The position numbers and the translations under genes were made by a program. 64,000 bases of DNA. Source: Demequina zhanjiangensis. GTDB taxonomy: Bacteria; Actinomycetota; Actinomycetes; Actinomycetales; Demequinaceae. Below, piece by piece: positions 1 through 9,174 of the stretch; the stretch's first letter is position 1, and each line of letters opens with the position of its first letter. The notes under the pieces were generated by a model that saw only the letters and a list, made by a program, of their open reading frames with translations, did not search any database and was not told where the DNA came from. The stretch covers positions 213,537 to 277,536 of the forward strand of contig NZ_JAUHPV010000006.1 of the NCBI RefSeq assembly GCF_030418315.1. The letters run 5' to 3'.

Positions 1-208
<208 letters not shown>

Positions 209-224
209 GGAGCACGTTCGAACT

Positions 225-2018
225 ATGCCGAGCCGGAACGGCCAGTTCCACGAAGGCTCGGACGCTGAGGTCCCGCATCCCGAGGGGGTGCGGGACCTCA
301 AGCGTCTGAGGCGTGACCTGGCTGAGACTCTGTACCGGGAGGGGGCGCCCGGGAAGCATCGACGCAGGACCTTGTCCGACCTCGTCGTCCAGGCGCTCGC
401 CGCGCACTGGGACGAGGCATCTGGGGGAATCGTCGAAGGGGCCGCCCTGGGGGCCGTCGGATCGTTGGGCCGCGGGGACGCGGGCCCGTTCTCCGACCTG
501 GACGTCGTGCTCATCCACGACGGCAGGACCCTCAAGTCGACCGAGGTCGCGGACCTCGCGCAGCGCCTCTGGTACCCGATCTGGGACGCCGGGCTCGAGC
601 TCGACTACTCGTCGAGATCGCTCACCGAGGTGCGCCAGGTCGCGTCGAAGGACCTCGCTGCGGCCTCCGGGCTGCTGGACCTGCGCCCGATCGCGGGCGA
701 CAAGGAGCTTGCCAAGCAGGCTCGCGCGCTGATCTATCAGGACTGGCGCGCTGCGGCTCGCAAGCGGCTGCCCGAGCTGCTGGCGGCTTCGCGCGCACGG
801 GCGGAGCGCCACGGCGAGCTCGCCTACCTGATCGAGCCGAACCTCAAGGAGTCGCGCGGAGGCCTGCGCGACCTCGTCAGCCTCACGGGCCTGTCCGCCA
901 CGTGGCTGACCGACCGCCCGCATGGCGCGGTGGACGACGCAGGCGCGCATGTGATGGACGTGCGCGACGCGATCCAGATGCACCTGGGGCGTACACAGAA
1001 CGTGCTTGGACGCCACATCGGTGAGGAGGTGGCCGAGGCGATGGGCTTCGGCGACCCCGACGACCTGCTCGCCTCGCTGGCCGAGGCCGGACGCGAGATC
1101 GCGTACGCGCTCGACATGACGGAGCGCGGCGCGCGGCGCTCGCTCGAGCGCTCCGGGGTCGGCTCGCGTGCCTTCCTCGCGCGGCGCCGGGCGCGTGCCC
1201 CGCGCCACACGGTGGTCGCCGAGGGGCTGATCGACGTCGACGGAGAGCTTGCCCTCGCGCCGGGGCACGACGCGGCCAAGGACGCGTTGCTGCCGTTGCG
1301 TGCCGCGGCCACCGCAGCCACGACCGGTCTCACGATCACGCCCACGCTTCTCGAGACGCTGCAACGGTGCCCCGACCTGCCGGTACCGTGGCCGCCCGAG
1401 GCGCGCGAGTACCTCCGGGAGCTCCTCCGAGGATCCGCGCACCTGATCGCCGTCTGGGAGGCGATCGATCTGGCGGGGCTCGTCGTGCGTGCGCTTCCCG
1501 AGTGGGAGGGGGTGCGCAACCGACCGCAGCGCAGCCCCATCCACCGCTTCACGGTGGACCGGCACATGGTGGAGTCTGTGGTGCTCGCCGCCAAGGCACG
1601 CCGCTACGAGGTGGACCACGACCTGTTGAGGCTCACGCTGCTGGTCCACGACATCGGCAAGCGTCCTGGCGCGACCGACCACTCCGTGGACGGCGCCGCG
1701 CTCATCCCCGGCATCGCGGCACGGATGGGTCTCGAGGAGGGGATCGCCGCGGACATGGAGCTGCTGGTCCGCCAGCACCTCACTCTCGCCGACCTCGCGA
1801 CCACGGCCGATCCGGACGACCCGGAGACGGTCGAACGGCTCCTGGTCGCGGTGGATGGTCGTCTCGACCTGCTCGACACCCTGCGCGCGCTCACTGAATG
1901 CGATGCCAAGGCCGCCGGTCCCAAGGCATGGACACAGTGGCGGGAGCAGCTCGTCCAGACCCTGTACGTCAAGGCGCGCGCTGTGCTGATCGAGAAGGGC
2001 GGTCCCACCGGCGGGTAG
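225..2018 (+). CDS. glnD: PII nucleotidyltransferase GlnD, short form without ACT domains
   Basis: Predicted enzyme that modifies and demodifies PII according to nitrogen status. ATG 225 is chosen because AAGGAG precedes it and the open frame upstream overlaps the PII gene. The nucleotidyltransferase motif GSLGRGD is near residues 79-85, followed by DLD near 90; the hydrolase HD motif (LLVHDIGK) is near 475-480. Length is 597 residues. Family members generally continue after the HD domain into two ACT domains that bind glutamine; here the stop comes shortly after the HD domain and ffh starts 36 bases later, so ACT domains are absent. The stop codon TAG also forms the start of a TAGGCT -10 box for ffh. 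Function in PII modification is inferred; how glutamine would be sensed is unclear. Confidence 0.9.
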   Translation: MPSRNGQFHEGSDAEVPHPEGVRDLKRLRRDLAETLYREGAPGKHRRRTLSDLVVQALAAHWDEASGGIVEGAALGAVGSLGRGDAGPFSDLDVVLIHDGRTLKSTEVADLAQRLWYPIWDAGLELDYSSRSLTEVRQVASKDLAAASGLLDLRPIAGDKELAKQARALIYQDWRAAARKRLPELLAASRARAERHGELAYLIEPNLKESRGGLRDLVSLTGLSATWLTDRPHGAVDDAGAHVMDVRDAIQMHLGRTQNVLGRHIGEEVAEAMGFGDPDDLLASLAEAGREIAYALDMTERGARRSLERSGVGSRAFLARRRARAPRHTVVAEGLIDVDGELALAPGHDAAKDALLPLRAAATAATTGLTITPTLLETLQRCPDLPVPWPPEAREYLRELLRGSAHLIAVWEAIDLAGLVVRALPEWEGVRNRPQRSPIHRFTVDRHMVESVVLAAKARRYEVDHDLLRLTLLVHDIGKRPGATDHSVDGAALIPGIAARMGLEEGIAADMELLVRQHLTLADLATTADPDDPETVERLLVAVDGRLDLLDTLRALTECDAKAAGPKAWTQWREQLVQTLYVKARAVLIEKGGPTGG

Positions 2019-2021
2019 GCT
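2016..2021 (+). promoter_or_regulatory. -10 box for ffh
   Basis: TAGGCT overlaps the glnD stop codon and lies about 32 bases before the ffh GTG. The same hexamer precedes rimM and proS in this window. No good -35 is visible. The short leader contains GAAGGGAC as ribosome binding site. Confidence 0.45.
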
Positions 2022-2053
2022 GGTGCGCCTGAGACACGCCTGAAGGGACACCT

Positions 2054-3652
2054 GTGTTCGCCAACCTCTCCGACCGCCTCACTGAGACCTTCAAGAGCCT
2101 GCGCGGCAAGGGCAGGCTCTCGGAGGCGGACATCGACGGCACCATCCGGGAGATCCGTCGCGCCCTGCTCGACGCCGACGTCGCCGTGCCCGTGGTGCGC
2201 GCCTTCACGGCCGCGATCCGTGAGCGCGCGCTCGGCGCCGAGGTGTCGCAGGCGCTCAACCCCGGCCAGCAGGTCGTCAAGATCGTTCACGAGGAGCTCA
2301 TCGAGGTCCTCGGAGGTGAGCAGCGCCCGCTGCGGTTCGCCAAGCACGGCCCGACCGTGATCATGCTCGCCGGTCTCCAGGGTGCGGGAAAGACGACCTT
2401 CGCCGGCAAGCTCGCGGCCCACCTCAAGTCCCAGGGCCAGACGCCGCTGCTCGTGGCGGCAGACCTGCAGCGCCCGAACGCCGTCACTCAGCTGAAGGTC
2501 GTCGGAGAGCGTGCAGGTGTGCCCGTGTTCGCGCCGGAGGCGGGCGTCACCCGCGAGGATGAGCGTCCGCGCGGCAACCCCGTCAAGGTCGCGAAGAAGG
2601 GCCTCAAGGAGGCTCAGGACAAGCAGCACACGGTCGTCATCGTCGACACCGCCGGACGCCTGGGCGTGGACGCCGAGCTCATGAAGCAGGCGGCGGACAT
2701 CCGCAAGGCTGTCGACCCCGACGAGGTCCTGTTCGTCATCGACGCGATGATCGGTCAGGACGCCGTCGCCACCGCGCAGGCGTTCCAGGAGGGCGTGGAC
2801 TTCACCGGCGTCGTCCTGTCGAAGCTCGACGGTGACGCTCGCGGTGGTGCCGCGCTGTCCGTCGCGCAGGTCACGGGTCGCCCGATCATGTTCGCGTCCG
2901 TGGGCGAGAAGCTCGAGGACATCGAGGTCTTCCACCCCGACCGCATGGCGTCGCGCATCCTCGACATGGGCGACATCATGACGCTCATCGAGCAGGCCGA
3001 GCAGAAGTTCGACCAGGCCGAGGCCGAGCGCATGGCCGGCAAGATGCAGCGCGGCGAGGACTTCACGTTCACCGACTTCCTCGCGCAGATGCAGCAGCTC
3101 AAGAACATGGGCTCCATGAAGAAGATGCTCGGCATGCTGCCGGGCATGGGGGCCATGCGCGATCAGATCGAGAACCTCGATGAGAAGGAGCTCGTCCGCA
3201 CCGAGGCGATCATCCAGTCCATGACGCCGCTCGAGCGCGACAACCCGAAGGTGCTGAACGGCTCCCGCCGGTCCCGCATCGCGGCGGGCTCGGGCATGAC
3301 GGTCGCGGACGTGAACTCGCTGGTCAAGCGGTTCGAGGATGCGCAGCGCATGATGAAGGCGATGGCCAAGGGCGGCGGCATGCCCGGCATGGGCGGCGCG
3401 CCCGGCGCCTTCGGCGGGCTCCCCGGCGGCAAGAAGTCCAAGGGCAAGCAGGCACCGCAGCGCAAGGTCAAGGGCAAGTCCGGCAACCCCGCGAAGCGTG
3501 CACAGCAGGAGCAGGCGGCGCGTTCACGGGCCGCGGGGGAGAAGCCTGCGGCGCCCGCGGGCTCGGCCTTCGGTCTCGGCGGCGGCCAGCAGCAGCCGAA
3601 CGTGGACCCGAACGAGATCCCGGCAGACCTCGCGAAGTACCTCAAGAGGTAG
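2054..3652 (+). CDS. ffh: Signal recognition particle GTPase Ffh
   Basis: Protein part of the signal recognition particle: binds 4.5S RNA and signal sequences of nascent membrane proteins and docks with FtsY. 532 residues from a GTG start. N domain first, then the GTPase domain with P-loop GLQGAGKTT near residues 107-115 and DTAGRLG near 200, then a methionine-rich M domain with GMLPGMG around 360. The tail after about residue 435 is Gly/Lys/Ala-rich and low complexity, a common actinobacterial extension. An amidohydrolase gene follows after 4 bases. Confidence 0.97.
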   Translation: MFANLSDRLTETFKSLRGKGRLSEADIDGTIREIRRALLDADVAVPVVRAFTAAIRERALGAEVSQALNPGQQVVKIVHEELIEVLGGEQRPLRFAKHGPTVIMLAGLQGAGKTTFAGKLAAHLKSQGQTPLLVAADLQRPNAVTQLKVVGERAGVPVFAPEAGVTREDERPRGNPVKVAKKGLKEAQDKQHTVVIVDTAGRLGVDAELMKQAADIRKAVDPDEVLFVIDAMIGQDAVATAQAFQEGVDFTGVVLSKLDGDARGGAALSVAQVTGRPIMFASVGEKLEDIEVFHPDRMASRILDMGDIMTLIEQAEQKFDQAEAERMAGKMQRGEDFTFTDFLAQMQQLKNMGSMKKMLGMLPGMGAMRDQIENLDEKELVRTEAIIQSMTPLERDNPKVLNGSRRSRIAAGSGMTVADVNSLVKRFEDAQRMMKAMAKGGGMPGMGGAPGAFGGLPGGKKSKGKQAPQRKVKGKSGNPAKRAQQEQAARSRAAGEKPAAPAGSAFGLGGGQQQPNVDPNEIPADLAKYLKR

Positions 3653-3656
3653 CCGC

Positions 3657-4769
3657 GTGGCTCCCGTCGTCCCCGACGCCGCTCTCGGCGTCACGCACCT
3701 GACCGGCCCCGTGCTGGTCGGGGACGACGAGGTGCGCGACGAGGGCTGGGTGGTCGACGGACGCATGACCTACGCGCCGCCCGTGGACAGGCCCGTCGAC
3801 GCGGTGCTCGACGGCGTCGTCGTTCCCGGCCTGGTGGACGTGCACTGCCACGTGGGGCTCGACAGCGGGGGAGCGGTCGACCGCGAGCTCGCCCTCAAGC
3901 AGGCGCACCAGGACCGTGACGCGGGCACGCTGCTCATCCGTGACGCAGGCTCCCCGACGGACACCGAGTTCGTCCACGGCGTGCTCGACGCCCCCAGGCT
4001 CATCAGGGCGGGGCGCTTCATCGCCCGCCCCAAGCGCTACCTGCGCCACTACGCGCGCGAGATCGAGGTGGACGACCTGCCGCGAGTCATGGCGGAGGAG
4101 GCCCGCAAGGGTGACGGCTGGGTGAAGATCATCGCGGACTGGATCGACCGGGACGCCGGCGACCTGACGCCGCTGTGGCCCGCGAAGGTGCTCAAGCAGG
4201 GCATCAGGGCGGCGCACGACGAGGGCGCCAGGGTGACCGCCCACACGTTCGCCACCGAGTCTCTCGACGCCCTGATCGACGGAGGCATCGACTGCCTCGA
4301 GCACGGCACCGGCATGACGCAGGAGCACATGGAGACGGCGGCCGAGCTGGGGATCCCCGTCGTGCCCACGCTGCTGCAGGTCGAGAACTTCCCCGGTTTC
4401 GCCGCGCAGGGCGCGGAGCGCTTCCCCGTGTACTCGGCGCGCATGTCCCGCATGTACGCGCGACGCAAGGAGCAGGTGCAGGCGCTGCACGCGGCAGGCG
4501 TCCAGCTCCTCGTCGGCACGGACGCGGGCGGCACGATCGGGCACGGGGTGCTGCCGGACGAGGCCGCGCTGATCGTCGACGCAGGCATCCCTGCCGCCGA
4601 CGTCGTCGCCGCCGCCTCGTGGCGGGCGCGAGCGTTCCTGGGAGTGCCGTCGCTCGGTGAGGGCGCGTCGGCCGACCTCGTCGTGTATCCCACGGATCCA
4701 CGCATCGACATCGCTGCGCTGAGATCTCCGGCGCACGTCATGCTGCGCGGCGTGCGGGTCGCGCCGTAG
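3657..4769 (+). CDS. Metal-dependent amidohydrolase
   Basis: Probable TIM-barrel hydrolase of the amidohydrolase superfamily (imidazolonepropionase-like). The GTG start is 4 bases after ffh; upstream codons in the same frame lie inside ffh. 370 residues. Metal-binding signatures are present in order: HCHVG (first HxH) early in the protein, VTAHTF, CLEHGTG, and GTDAGG near the C-terminus. No signal peptide, so cytoplasmic. Its substrate cannot be deduced. The position directly behind ffh suggests co-transcription rather than a link to protein export. Confidence 0.85.
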   Translation: MAPVVPDAALGVTHLTGPVLVGDDEVRDEGWVVDGRMTYAPPVDRPVDAVLDGVVVPGLVDVHCHVGLDSGGAVDRELALKQAHQDRDAGTLLIRDAGSPTDTEFVHGVLDAPRLIRAGRFIARPKRYLRHYAREIEVDDLPRVMAEEARKGDGWVKIIADWIDRDAGDLTPLWPAKVLKQGIRAAHDEGARVTAHTFATESLDALIDGGIDCLEHGTGMTQEHMETAAELGIPVVPTLLQVENFPGFAAQGAERFPVYSARMSRMYARRKEQVQALHAAGVQLLVGTDAGGTIGHGVLPDEAALIVDAGIPAADVVAAASWRARAFLGVPSLGEGASADLVVYPTDPRIDIAALRSPAHVMLRGVRVAP

Positions 4770-4779
4770 CGCCCCACTC

Positions 4780-4797
4780 CTGAGGGACGTCTGAGGG
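4780..4797 (+). promoter_or_regulatory. Tandem CTGAGGG direct repeat upstream of flavin operon 1
   Basis: CTGAGGG occurs twice with an 11-base period (4780-4786 and 4791-4797), about 95 bases before the reductase start. A related arrangement (CTGAGGG, then CTCAGAT 11 bases on) sits upstream of the paralogous operon at 7650-7667, and both are followed by TGG and CGC. An 11-base spacing suits a response regulator binding as a dimer on one face of DNA. Regulator unknown. Confidence 0.4.
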
Positions 4798-4892
4798 TGG
4801 GCGCCTGGATCTTGCGGGAACAGAACCCCGCACAGGAGAGTTGATCCGACAACCGCACGGCACCCGCGCCCGGCGCGGAAGGGGAGAGAACC

Positions 4893-6266
4893 ATGTCGGC
4901 CACCACTGCACGGCCCACGACCGCGCACCATCGCGTCCGTGCCTCGGCACGGCGGGGCTGGTGGGCCGACGGACTCGAGGCGGCGATCTGGTTCGCCGCG
5001 GCGATCGGCGTCGCGCTCATGCTGCACGCGGGCGGCCTCCTCGTCACCGCGCCGATCGACTACCTGTACACGGCGGGTCGCGCATTCGGCATCGTCGCGA
5101 CCGTCCTGATGCTCGCGCAGGTGCTGCTCGTCTCGCGTGCGCCGTGGGTCGAAGGGGCGCTCGGGCACGACCGTGCGGCCTCGCTGCACTCGCGCGCGGG
5201 CAAGTGGGCGATCATCCTCATGCTCACCCACGCGGCGGTGATCGTCTCCATGACCGGCTACTACGACGGCAGGTCGCCCTTCGCCGAGTCGCTCGCGCTG
5301 TTCTCTCAGGCCTGGTACCTCGCGGCCGCGCAGATCGCTCTCGTGCTCTTCCTGGTGGTTCTTGCGCTCTCGCTCGCGATCGTGCGCAACCGGTGGCGCT
5401 ACGAGCGGTGGCACACCGTCCACCTCATCGTCTACCTCGCGGTGGCGGCGGCGGTGCCGCATCAGTTCCTCGAGGGCTCCACCTTCCGCGGCGGGGACCC
5501 CGCCACCTGGTACTGGCTCGCGCTCTACGTGGTCGCGTTCGGCTCGCTGCTCGGCTACCGCGTGCTGCGGCCGCTCGTGCGGCTGCGTCGCCACGACCCG
5601 CGGGTCGCCGCGGTGCGCACGCTCCCGGACGGATCGACCGACATCCTCGTGTCCGGCCGCGGTCTCGAGGCGCTCCGCGCCCAGCCCGGCCAGTTCCTGC
5701 TGTGGCGCTTCATGGACTCGCGGCGCTGGCGCGAGGCGCACCCGTTCTCGCTGTCCGCGGCTCCCAGGGACGACGCGCTTCGCCTCACCGTCAAGCCATC
5801 CGGCGACTTCTCGGGGGAGCTGTCCGAGCTGAAGGTCGGCACGCGCGTGATGCTCGAGGGCCCGCTCGGAGTGTTCACCGACCGCTCCCGGTGCCGACGC
5901 GGAACTGTCCTCGTCGCCGCGGGCATCGGCGTCACGCCCGTGAGATCCATGCTGGAGGCCATGCCTGCCGACGAGCCGTGCACGGTGATCGTGCGCATCC
6001 GCTCGGGCGAGGAGGCGCCGCTGCTCGACGAGGTGCGGGACCTGGCCGCGGGCATCGGCGCAGAGCTGCACGTCCTTGAGGGTCCGCGCGGCGCCTCGTG
6101 GGCTCCGGCGGGAACGGACGTGTCGTTGTCCGCGCTGGTGCGCGACCTGCACGATCGTGACGTCTTCGTGTGCGGTCCCGTGCCCTGGGCCGACCAGGTC
6201 GAGCGGGACGCCAGGGCCGCAGGGGTCGCCGCCGAGGCGATCCATCGCGAGAGGTTCGGATGGTGA
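4893..6266 (+). CDS. Ferric reductase-like membrane flavohaem oxidoreductase (operon 1)
   Basis: Membrane protein of 457 residues joining a ferric-reductase-type transmembrane domain to a cytoplasmic FAD/NAD(P)H-binding reductase. About six hydrophobic helices fill residues 25-235, with candidate haem histidines in LHSRAGKW, LTHAAV, WHTVHL and VPHQF. The reductase half has the FAD motif HPFSLSAAP and the nucleotide motif VAAGIGVTPVRSM; the end resembles ferredoxin-NADP reductases (CGPVPW). GGGGAGAG precedes the ATG. Together with the next two genes it would move electrons from cytoplasmic NAD(P)H across the membrane to an exported flavoprotein. A paralogue lies at 7729-9156. Confidence 0.86.
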   Translation: MSATTARPTTAHHRVRASARRGWWADGLEAAIWFAAAIGVALMLHAGGLLVTAPIDYLYTAGRAFGIVATVLMLAQVLLVSRAPWVEGALGHDRAASLHSRAGKWAIILMLTHAAVIVSMTGYYDGRSPFAESLALFSQAWYLAAAQIALVLFLVVLALSLAIVRNRWRYERWHTVHLIVYLAVAAAVPHQFLEGSTFRGGDPATWYWLALYVVAFGSLLGYRVLRPLVRLRRHDPRVAAVRTLPDGSTDILVSGRGLEALRAQPGQFLLWRFMDSRRWREAHPFSLSAAPRDDALRLTVKPSGDFSGELSELKVGTRVMLEGPLGVFTDRSRCRRGTVLVAAGIGVTPVRSMLEAMPADEPCTVIVRIRSGEEAPLLDEVRDLAAGIGAELHVLEGPRGASWAPAGTDVSLSALVRDLHDRDVFVCGPVPWADQVERDARAAGVAAEAIHRERFGW

Positions 6267-6306
6267 GCGCAGGAATGACCGACGTGACAGCACAGGAGGC
6301 AGGCGC

Positions 6307-6783
6307 ATGAGGGCCAGCAGGACCGCAGTCGTCGTGGCGGGCTCCGCGGCGATCCTCGGCGTGGGCTATGCCACGGCGCCCAAGGATCTCCCGACGCTCG
6401 ATCTGGCGGAGCCAGGGGACTCGGGATCAGGGGACGCCGGCTCCGGCGAGGCCACCGACCCGGGCGATACCGCGGATGCTGGCGGTGGCGGTTCCGCAGG
6501 CAGCGGCAGCGGGACCTTCGACGGTCCCGTCGTCACCAACATCCGTGGCGACTTCCAGGCGCGCATCGTCGTCGAGGGAGGCACGGTGGTGAGCGTCGAG
6601 GCGCTTGCCGCGGGCACGAGCGCGGCCGAGTCGCAGATCATCAACTCCGAGGCGATCCCCGCCCTGACGCAGAGGGTGCTCGAGGCGCAGGACTGGGACG
6701 TCGACGCCTACTCGGGCGCCTCCTACACGTCCCCTGGCTTCCTCGAGTCGGTGCAGGGGGCCTTCGAGGAGGCAGGGCTGTGA
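6307..6783 (+). CDS. Exported FMN-binding protein (operon 1)
   Basis: 158 residues: N-terminal hydrophobic segment (TAVVVAGSAAILGVGYA) as signal anchor, a low-complexity Gly/Ser/Asp linker to about residue 75, then one FMN-binding domain. The flavinylation motif appears as YSGASYTS near the C-terminus; in this family the threonine is joined to FMN by a phosphodiester bond. The enzyme that does this, ApbE, is encoded 4 bases downstream. The likely role is an extracytosolic electron carrier accepting from the upstream membrane reductase. The final acceptor is unknown. Confidence 0.85.
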   Translation: MRASRTAVVVAGSAAILGVGYATAPKDLPTLDLAEPGDSGSGDAGSGEATDPGDTADAGGGGSAGSGSGTFDGPVVTNIRGDFQARIVVEGGTVVSVEALAAGTSAAESQIINSEAIPALTQRVLEAQDWDVDAYSGASYTSPGFLESVQGAFEEAGL

Positions 6784-6787
6784 ACCG

Positions 6788-7618
6788 GTGAGCTCCTCCG
6801 TCGACGACGAGCTCGTGTGGACCATCCATGTGATGGCGATGCCGTTCACGGTCCGCATGCGCGGCGTCCCCGACCGCGACGTCGCGGAGCGCGCGGTCCG
6901 TGCCTTCGCGGACGACCTCGCCGACGCGGACCTGCTCTTCTCCCTCTGGCGGCCCGACACCCCCATGGCGCAGGTCGCGCTCGGGACGGGCTCGGTCGAG
7001 GACGCGCCGCGGGAGATCCGCGAGGTCCTTGCGCTCGCGGAGGAGTGGCGGGCGCACACCGGAGGGGCCTTCGATGCGCGGCTGCGCCGACGCGCCGCTG
7101 CCCGGCTGCCCGTGGAGTACCCGGAGGGGGCGCCGGATCCCACCGGAATCGTGAAGACATGGGCCGTCGCGCGCGCGCTCGCTCACCTCGAAGAGGCCGC
7201 AGCGCGCTCATGGATGGTCGACGCCGCGGGTGACGTGTGCGTCGGCGGCGAGGGCGTCTGGACCGTCGGCATCGCGGACCCCACGCTCGTCGGAGACCCG
7301 CACGGCTCCCGACCCGTGGGCGCGGTCGGGCTCGGCCACCCCGCTCGGGCGATGGCGACCTCGGGCGTCGCTCAAGCGCGGGACCACGTGTGGGATCCGG
7401 AGACAGGCGAGCCCGCGCGCCACTATCTGCAGGTCACTGTCGTCGGCGACGACCTGATCGCCTGCGATGCGTGGGCCACCGCGATCGTCGCCGGCGGGCC
7501 TCGGACGCTCGCATCAGCCGTCGAGCACGGCGTCGCGGCGCTCGCGATCACGGCGGAGCGGTCGGGCGGCGGCTTCGAGGCTGTGGTGACTCCTGCCTGG
7601 CCCGACGAGGACGCATAG
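6788..7618 (+). CDS. apbE: ApbE-type FAD:protein FMN transferase (operon 1)
   Basis: 276 residues from a GTG start 4 bases after the FMN-binding protein gene. ApbE enzymes cleave FAD and attach the FMN part to a Thr/Ser of target proteins. Family signatures visible are [11 protein letters not shown], a later VDAAGDVCVGG, and [12 protein letters not shown] near residues 225-236 in the FAD- and magnesium-binding region. No signal peptide or lipobox is seen, so it may act before export or remain membrane-associated. The obvious substrate is the preceding protein. A second copy lies at 10504-11259. Confidence 0.88.
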   Translation: MSSSVDDELVWTIHVMAMPFTVRMRGVPDRDVAERAVRAFADDLADADLLFSLWRPDTPMAQVALGTGSVEDAPREIREVLALAEEWRAHTGGAFDARLRRRAAARLPVEYPEGAPDPTGIVKTWAVARALAHLEEAAARSWMVDAAGDVCVGGEGVWTVGIADPTLVGDPHGSRPVGAVGLGHPARAMATSGVAQARDHVWDPETGEPARHYLQVTVVGDDLIACDAWATAIVAGGPRTLASAVEHGVAALAITAERSGGGFEAVVTPAWPDEDA

Positions 7619-7649
7619 TCGCGGATCCTCGGCTTCCTCCCGCCTTGCT

Positions 7650-7667
7650 CTGAGGGCGCTCTCAGAT
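7650..7667 (+). promoter_or_regulatory. CTGAGGG/CTCAGAT box upstream of flavin operon 2
   Basis: CTGAGGG at 7650-7656 and CTCAGAT at 7661-7667, 11 bases apart, followed by TGGCGC. It matches the arrangement upstream of operon 1 (4780-4797). The box is about 60 bases before the ATG at 7729. Likely a shared operator for both operons; inferred. Confidence 0.4.
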
Positions 7668-7728
7668 TGGCGCGGAACGATCGTGTCATGAGGCCGGTCA
7701 GGAGGGCTGCCGGCATGAAGGGATCCTC

Positions 7729-9156
7729 ATGACCGTCACCGCGCAGTCGCCGCGAGCCGGAGCCGCCACGCAGGAGCGCCGGCAGCCGCTCGCCGTACCC
7801 GGCGCCGCGATGCTCGACCTCCCCACCCCCGCGTCGGCCGACCGCCGCAGCCGCGGCGCCGACCTTCTACAGGCATCGGTGTGGCTCGCCGCGGTCGCAG
7901 GGATCGCGTTCATGATCCAGTCCGGCGCGTTCCTCGATGCCGGCGTCTGGGGCTGGCTCTCGATGATCTCGCGCGCGCTCGGCATCGTCGCGGCCGTCAT
8001 GATGCTCGCGCAGCTGCTGCTCGCCTCCCGCGCGCCGTGGATCGACCGCGTGATCGGGCACGACAAGGCGATCATGCTCCACACGGAGTATGGGGTGACC
8101 TCGGTGGTCGTCATGCTTCTGCACGTCGGGACGGTGGCCGTCGTCGATGCGCAGCTCGCCGGGTCGAACCCTGCCTCCCAGCTGCTCGCGTACTGGAGCT
8201 ACGACTGGTTCATGGCCTGGGCCCTCGTCTCGCTTGCCGCGATCCTCGTGGTCCTCGTCACCTCCTTCGCGTCGGCCCGGGCCAGGATCCCGTACCACCG
8301 CTGGCATGCTGTCCACCTGCTGAGCTACGTCGGCATCGCGCTCGCCGTGCCGCACCAGTTCCTGCAGGGCGCGACGTTCCGGAGCATGGGCGTCGCCTGG
8401 TACTTCTGGTTCGTGCTGTGGGCAGGCGCCGGCTCGGCCTTCCTCCTCTGGCGCGTCGTGAAGCCGATCCTGGTGAACAGGCGCCAACGTCTGCGGGTCG
8501 ACGCGGTGCGCCGGGAGAGCGACGGGTCGGTCACGATCACGCTCGGGGGCGCGGCGATCCCGAGGATGGGCGCCCAGGCGGGCCAGTTCATCAACGTCGC
8601 CTTCGGACGTGCTGCCTTCCTGAAGGAGATGCACCCGTACTCGCTGTCGGCGGCTCCCGGCGAGACGCTCCGCATCACCGTGAAGCCGTTGGGCGATGCC
8701 TCCTCCGCACTCGTGGACCTGACCCCCGGCACGGCCGCCTGGATCGAGGGTCCGCTCGGGATCTTCACCCATGAGCAGCGCACCGGCCGCGACCTGCTCC
8801 TGGTGGGCGCGGGCATCGGGGTCACGCCGCTGCGTTCCCTGCTCGAGGACGCTCCCGCCTACGGAGCCATCTCGGTGGTGGTGCGTGGACGCTCGCGCGA
8901 GGAGGTGCCGCTGATCGACGAGATCGAGCACCTGTCGGCCCTGCGAGGCGCACGCTATGCGGCGCTGCTGGGCGGCCGCGGCAGCACCTGGGGCACCAAG
9001 GCACGTCCCGTCACCCTCGTCGGCGCCGTCGCGCGCCCGGGCGACACGGACCTGTACATCTGCGGCCCCGTCGCCTGGGGGCGCCAGGTCGAGGCCGACG
9101 CCCGCGCGGCGGGCATCCCTGCTCACGCGATCCATCGCGAGGAGTTCGCCTGGTAG
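7729..9156 (+). CDS. Ferric reductase-like membrane flavohaem oxidoreductase (operon 2)
   Basis: 475-residue paralogue of the protein at 4893-6266. A short Ala/Pro-rich cytoplasmic start is followed by six hydrophobic helices with candidate haem histidines (VHLLSYV, VPHQFLQG), then a reductase half with HPYSLSAAP, VGAGIGVTPLRSLL and the final CGPVAWGRQVE. Same predicted job: NAD(P)H-driven electron transfer outward through haem and flavin. It begins its own operon with two FMN-binding proteins and ApbE, suggesting duplication of the entire module with different outer carriers. Confidence 0.86.
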   Translation: MTVTAQSPRAGAATQERRQPLAVPGAAMLDLPTPASADRRSRGADLLQASVWLAAVAGIAFMIQSGAFLDAGVWGWLSMISRALGIVAAVMMLAQLLLASRAPWIDRVIGHDKAIMLHTEYGVTSVVVMLLHVGTVAVVDAQLAGSNPASQLLAYWSYDWFMAWALVSLAAILVVLVTSFASARARIPYHRWHAVHLLSYVGIALAVPHQFLQGATFRSMGVAWYFWFVLWAGAGSAFLLWRVVKPILVNRRQRLRVDAVRRESDGSVTITLGGAAIPRMGAQAGQFINVAFGRAAFLKEMHPYSLSAAPGETLRITVKPLGDASSALVDLTPGTAAWIEGPLGIFTHEQRTGRDLLLVGAGIGVTPLRSLLEDAPAYGAISVVVRGRSREEVPLIDEIEHLSALRGARYAALLGGRGSTWGTKARPVTLVGAVARPGDTDLYICGPVAWGRQVEADARAAGIPAHAIHREEFAW

Positions 9157-9174
9157 GGCGAGAAGGAGACCCCC

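Noticed and set aside
3642..6308. Very long open frame on the minus strand opposite ffh end, the amidohydrolase and the first reductase
   Set aside because: Arginine/histidine-rich mirror of GC-rich codons; the plus-strand genes have clear motifs and ribosome binding sites.
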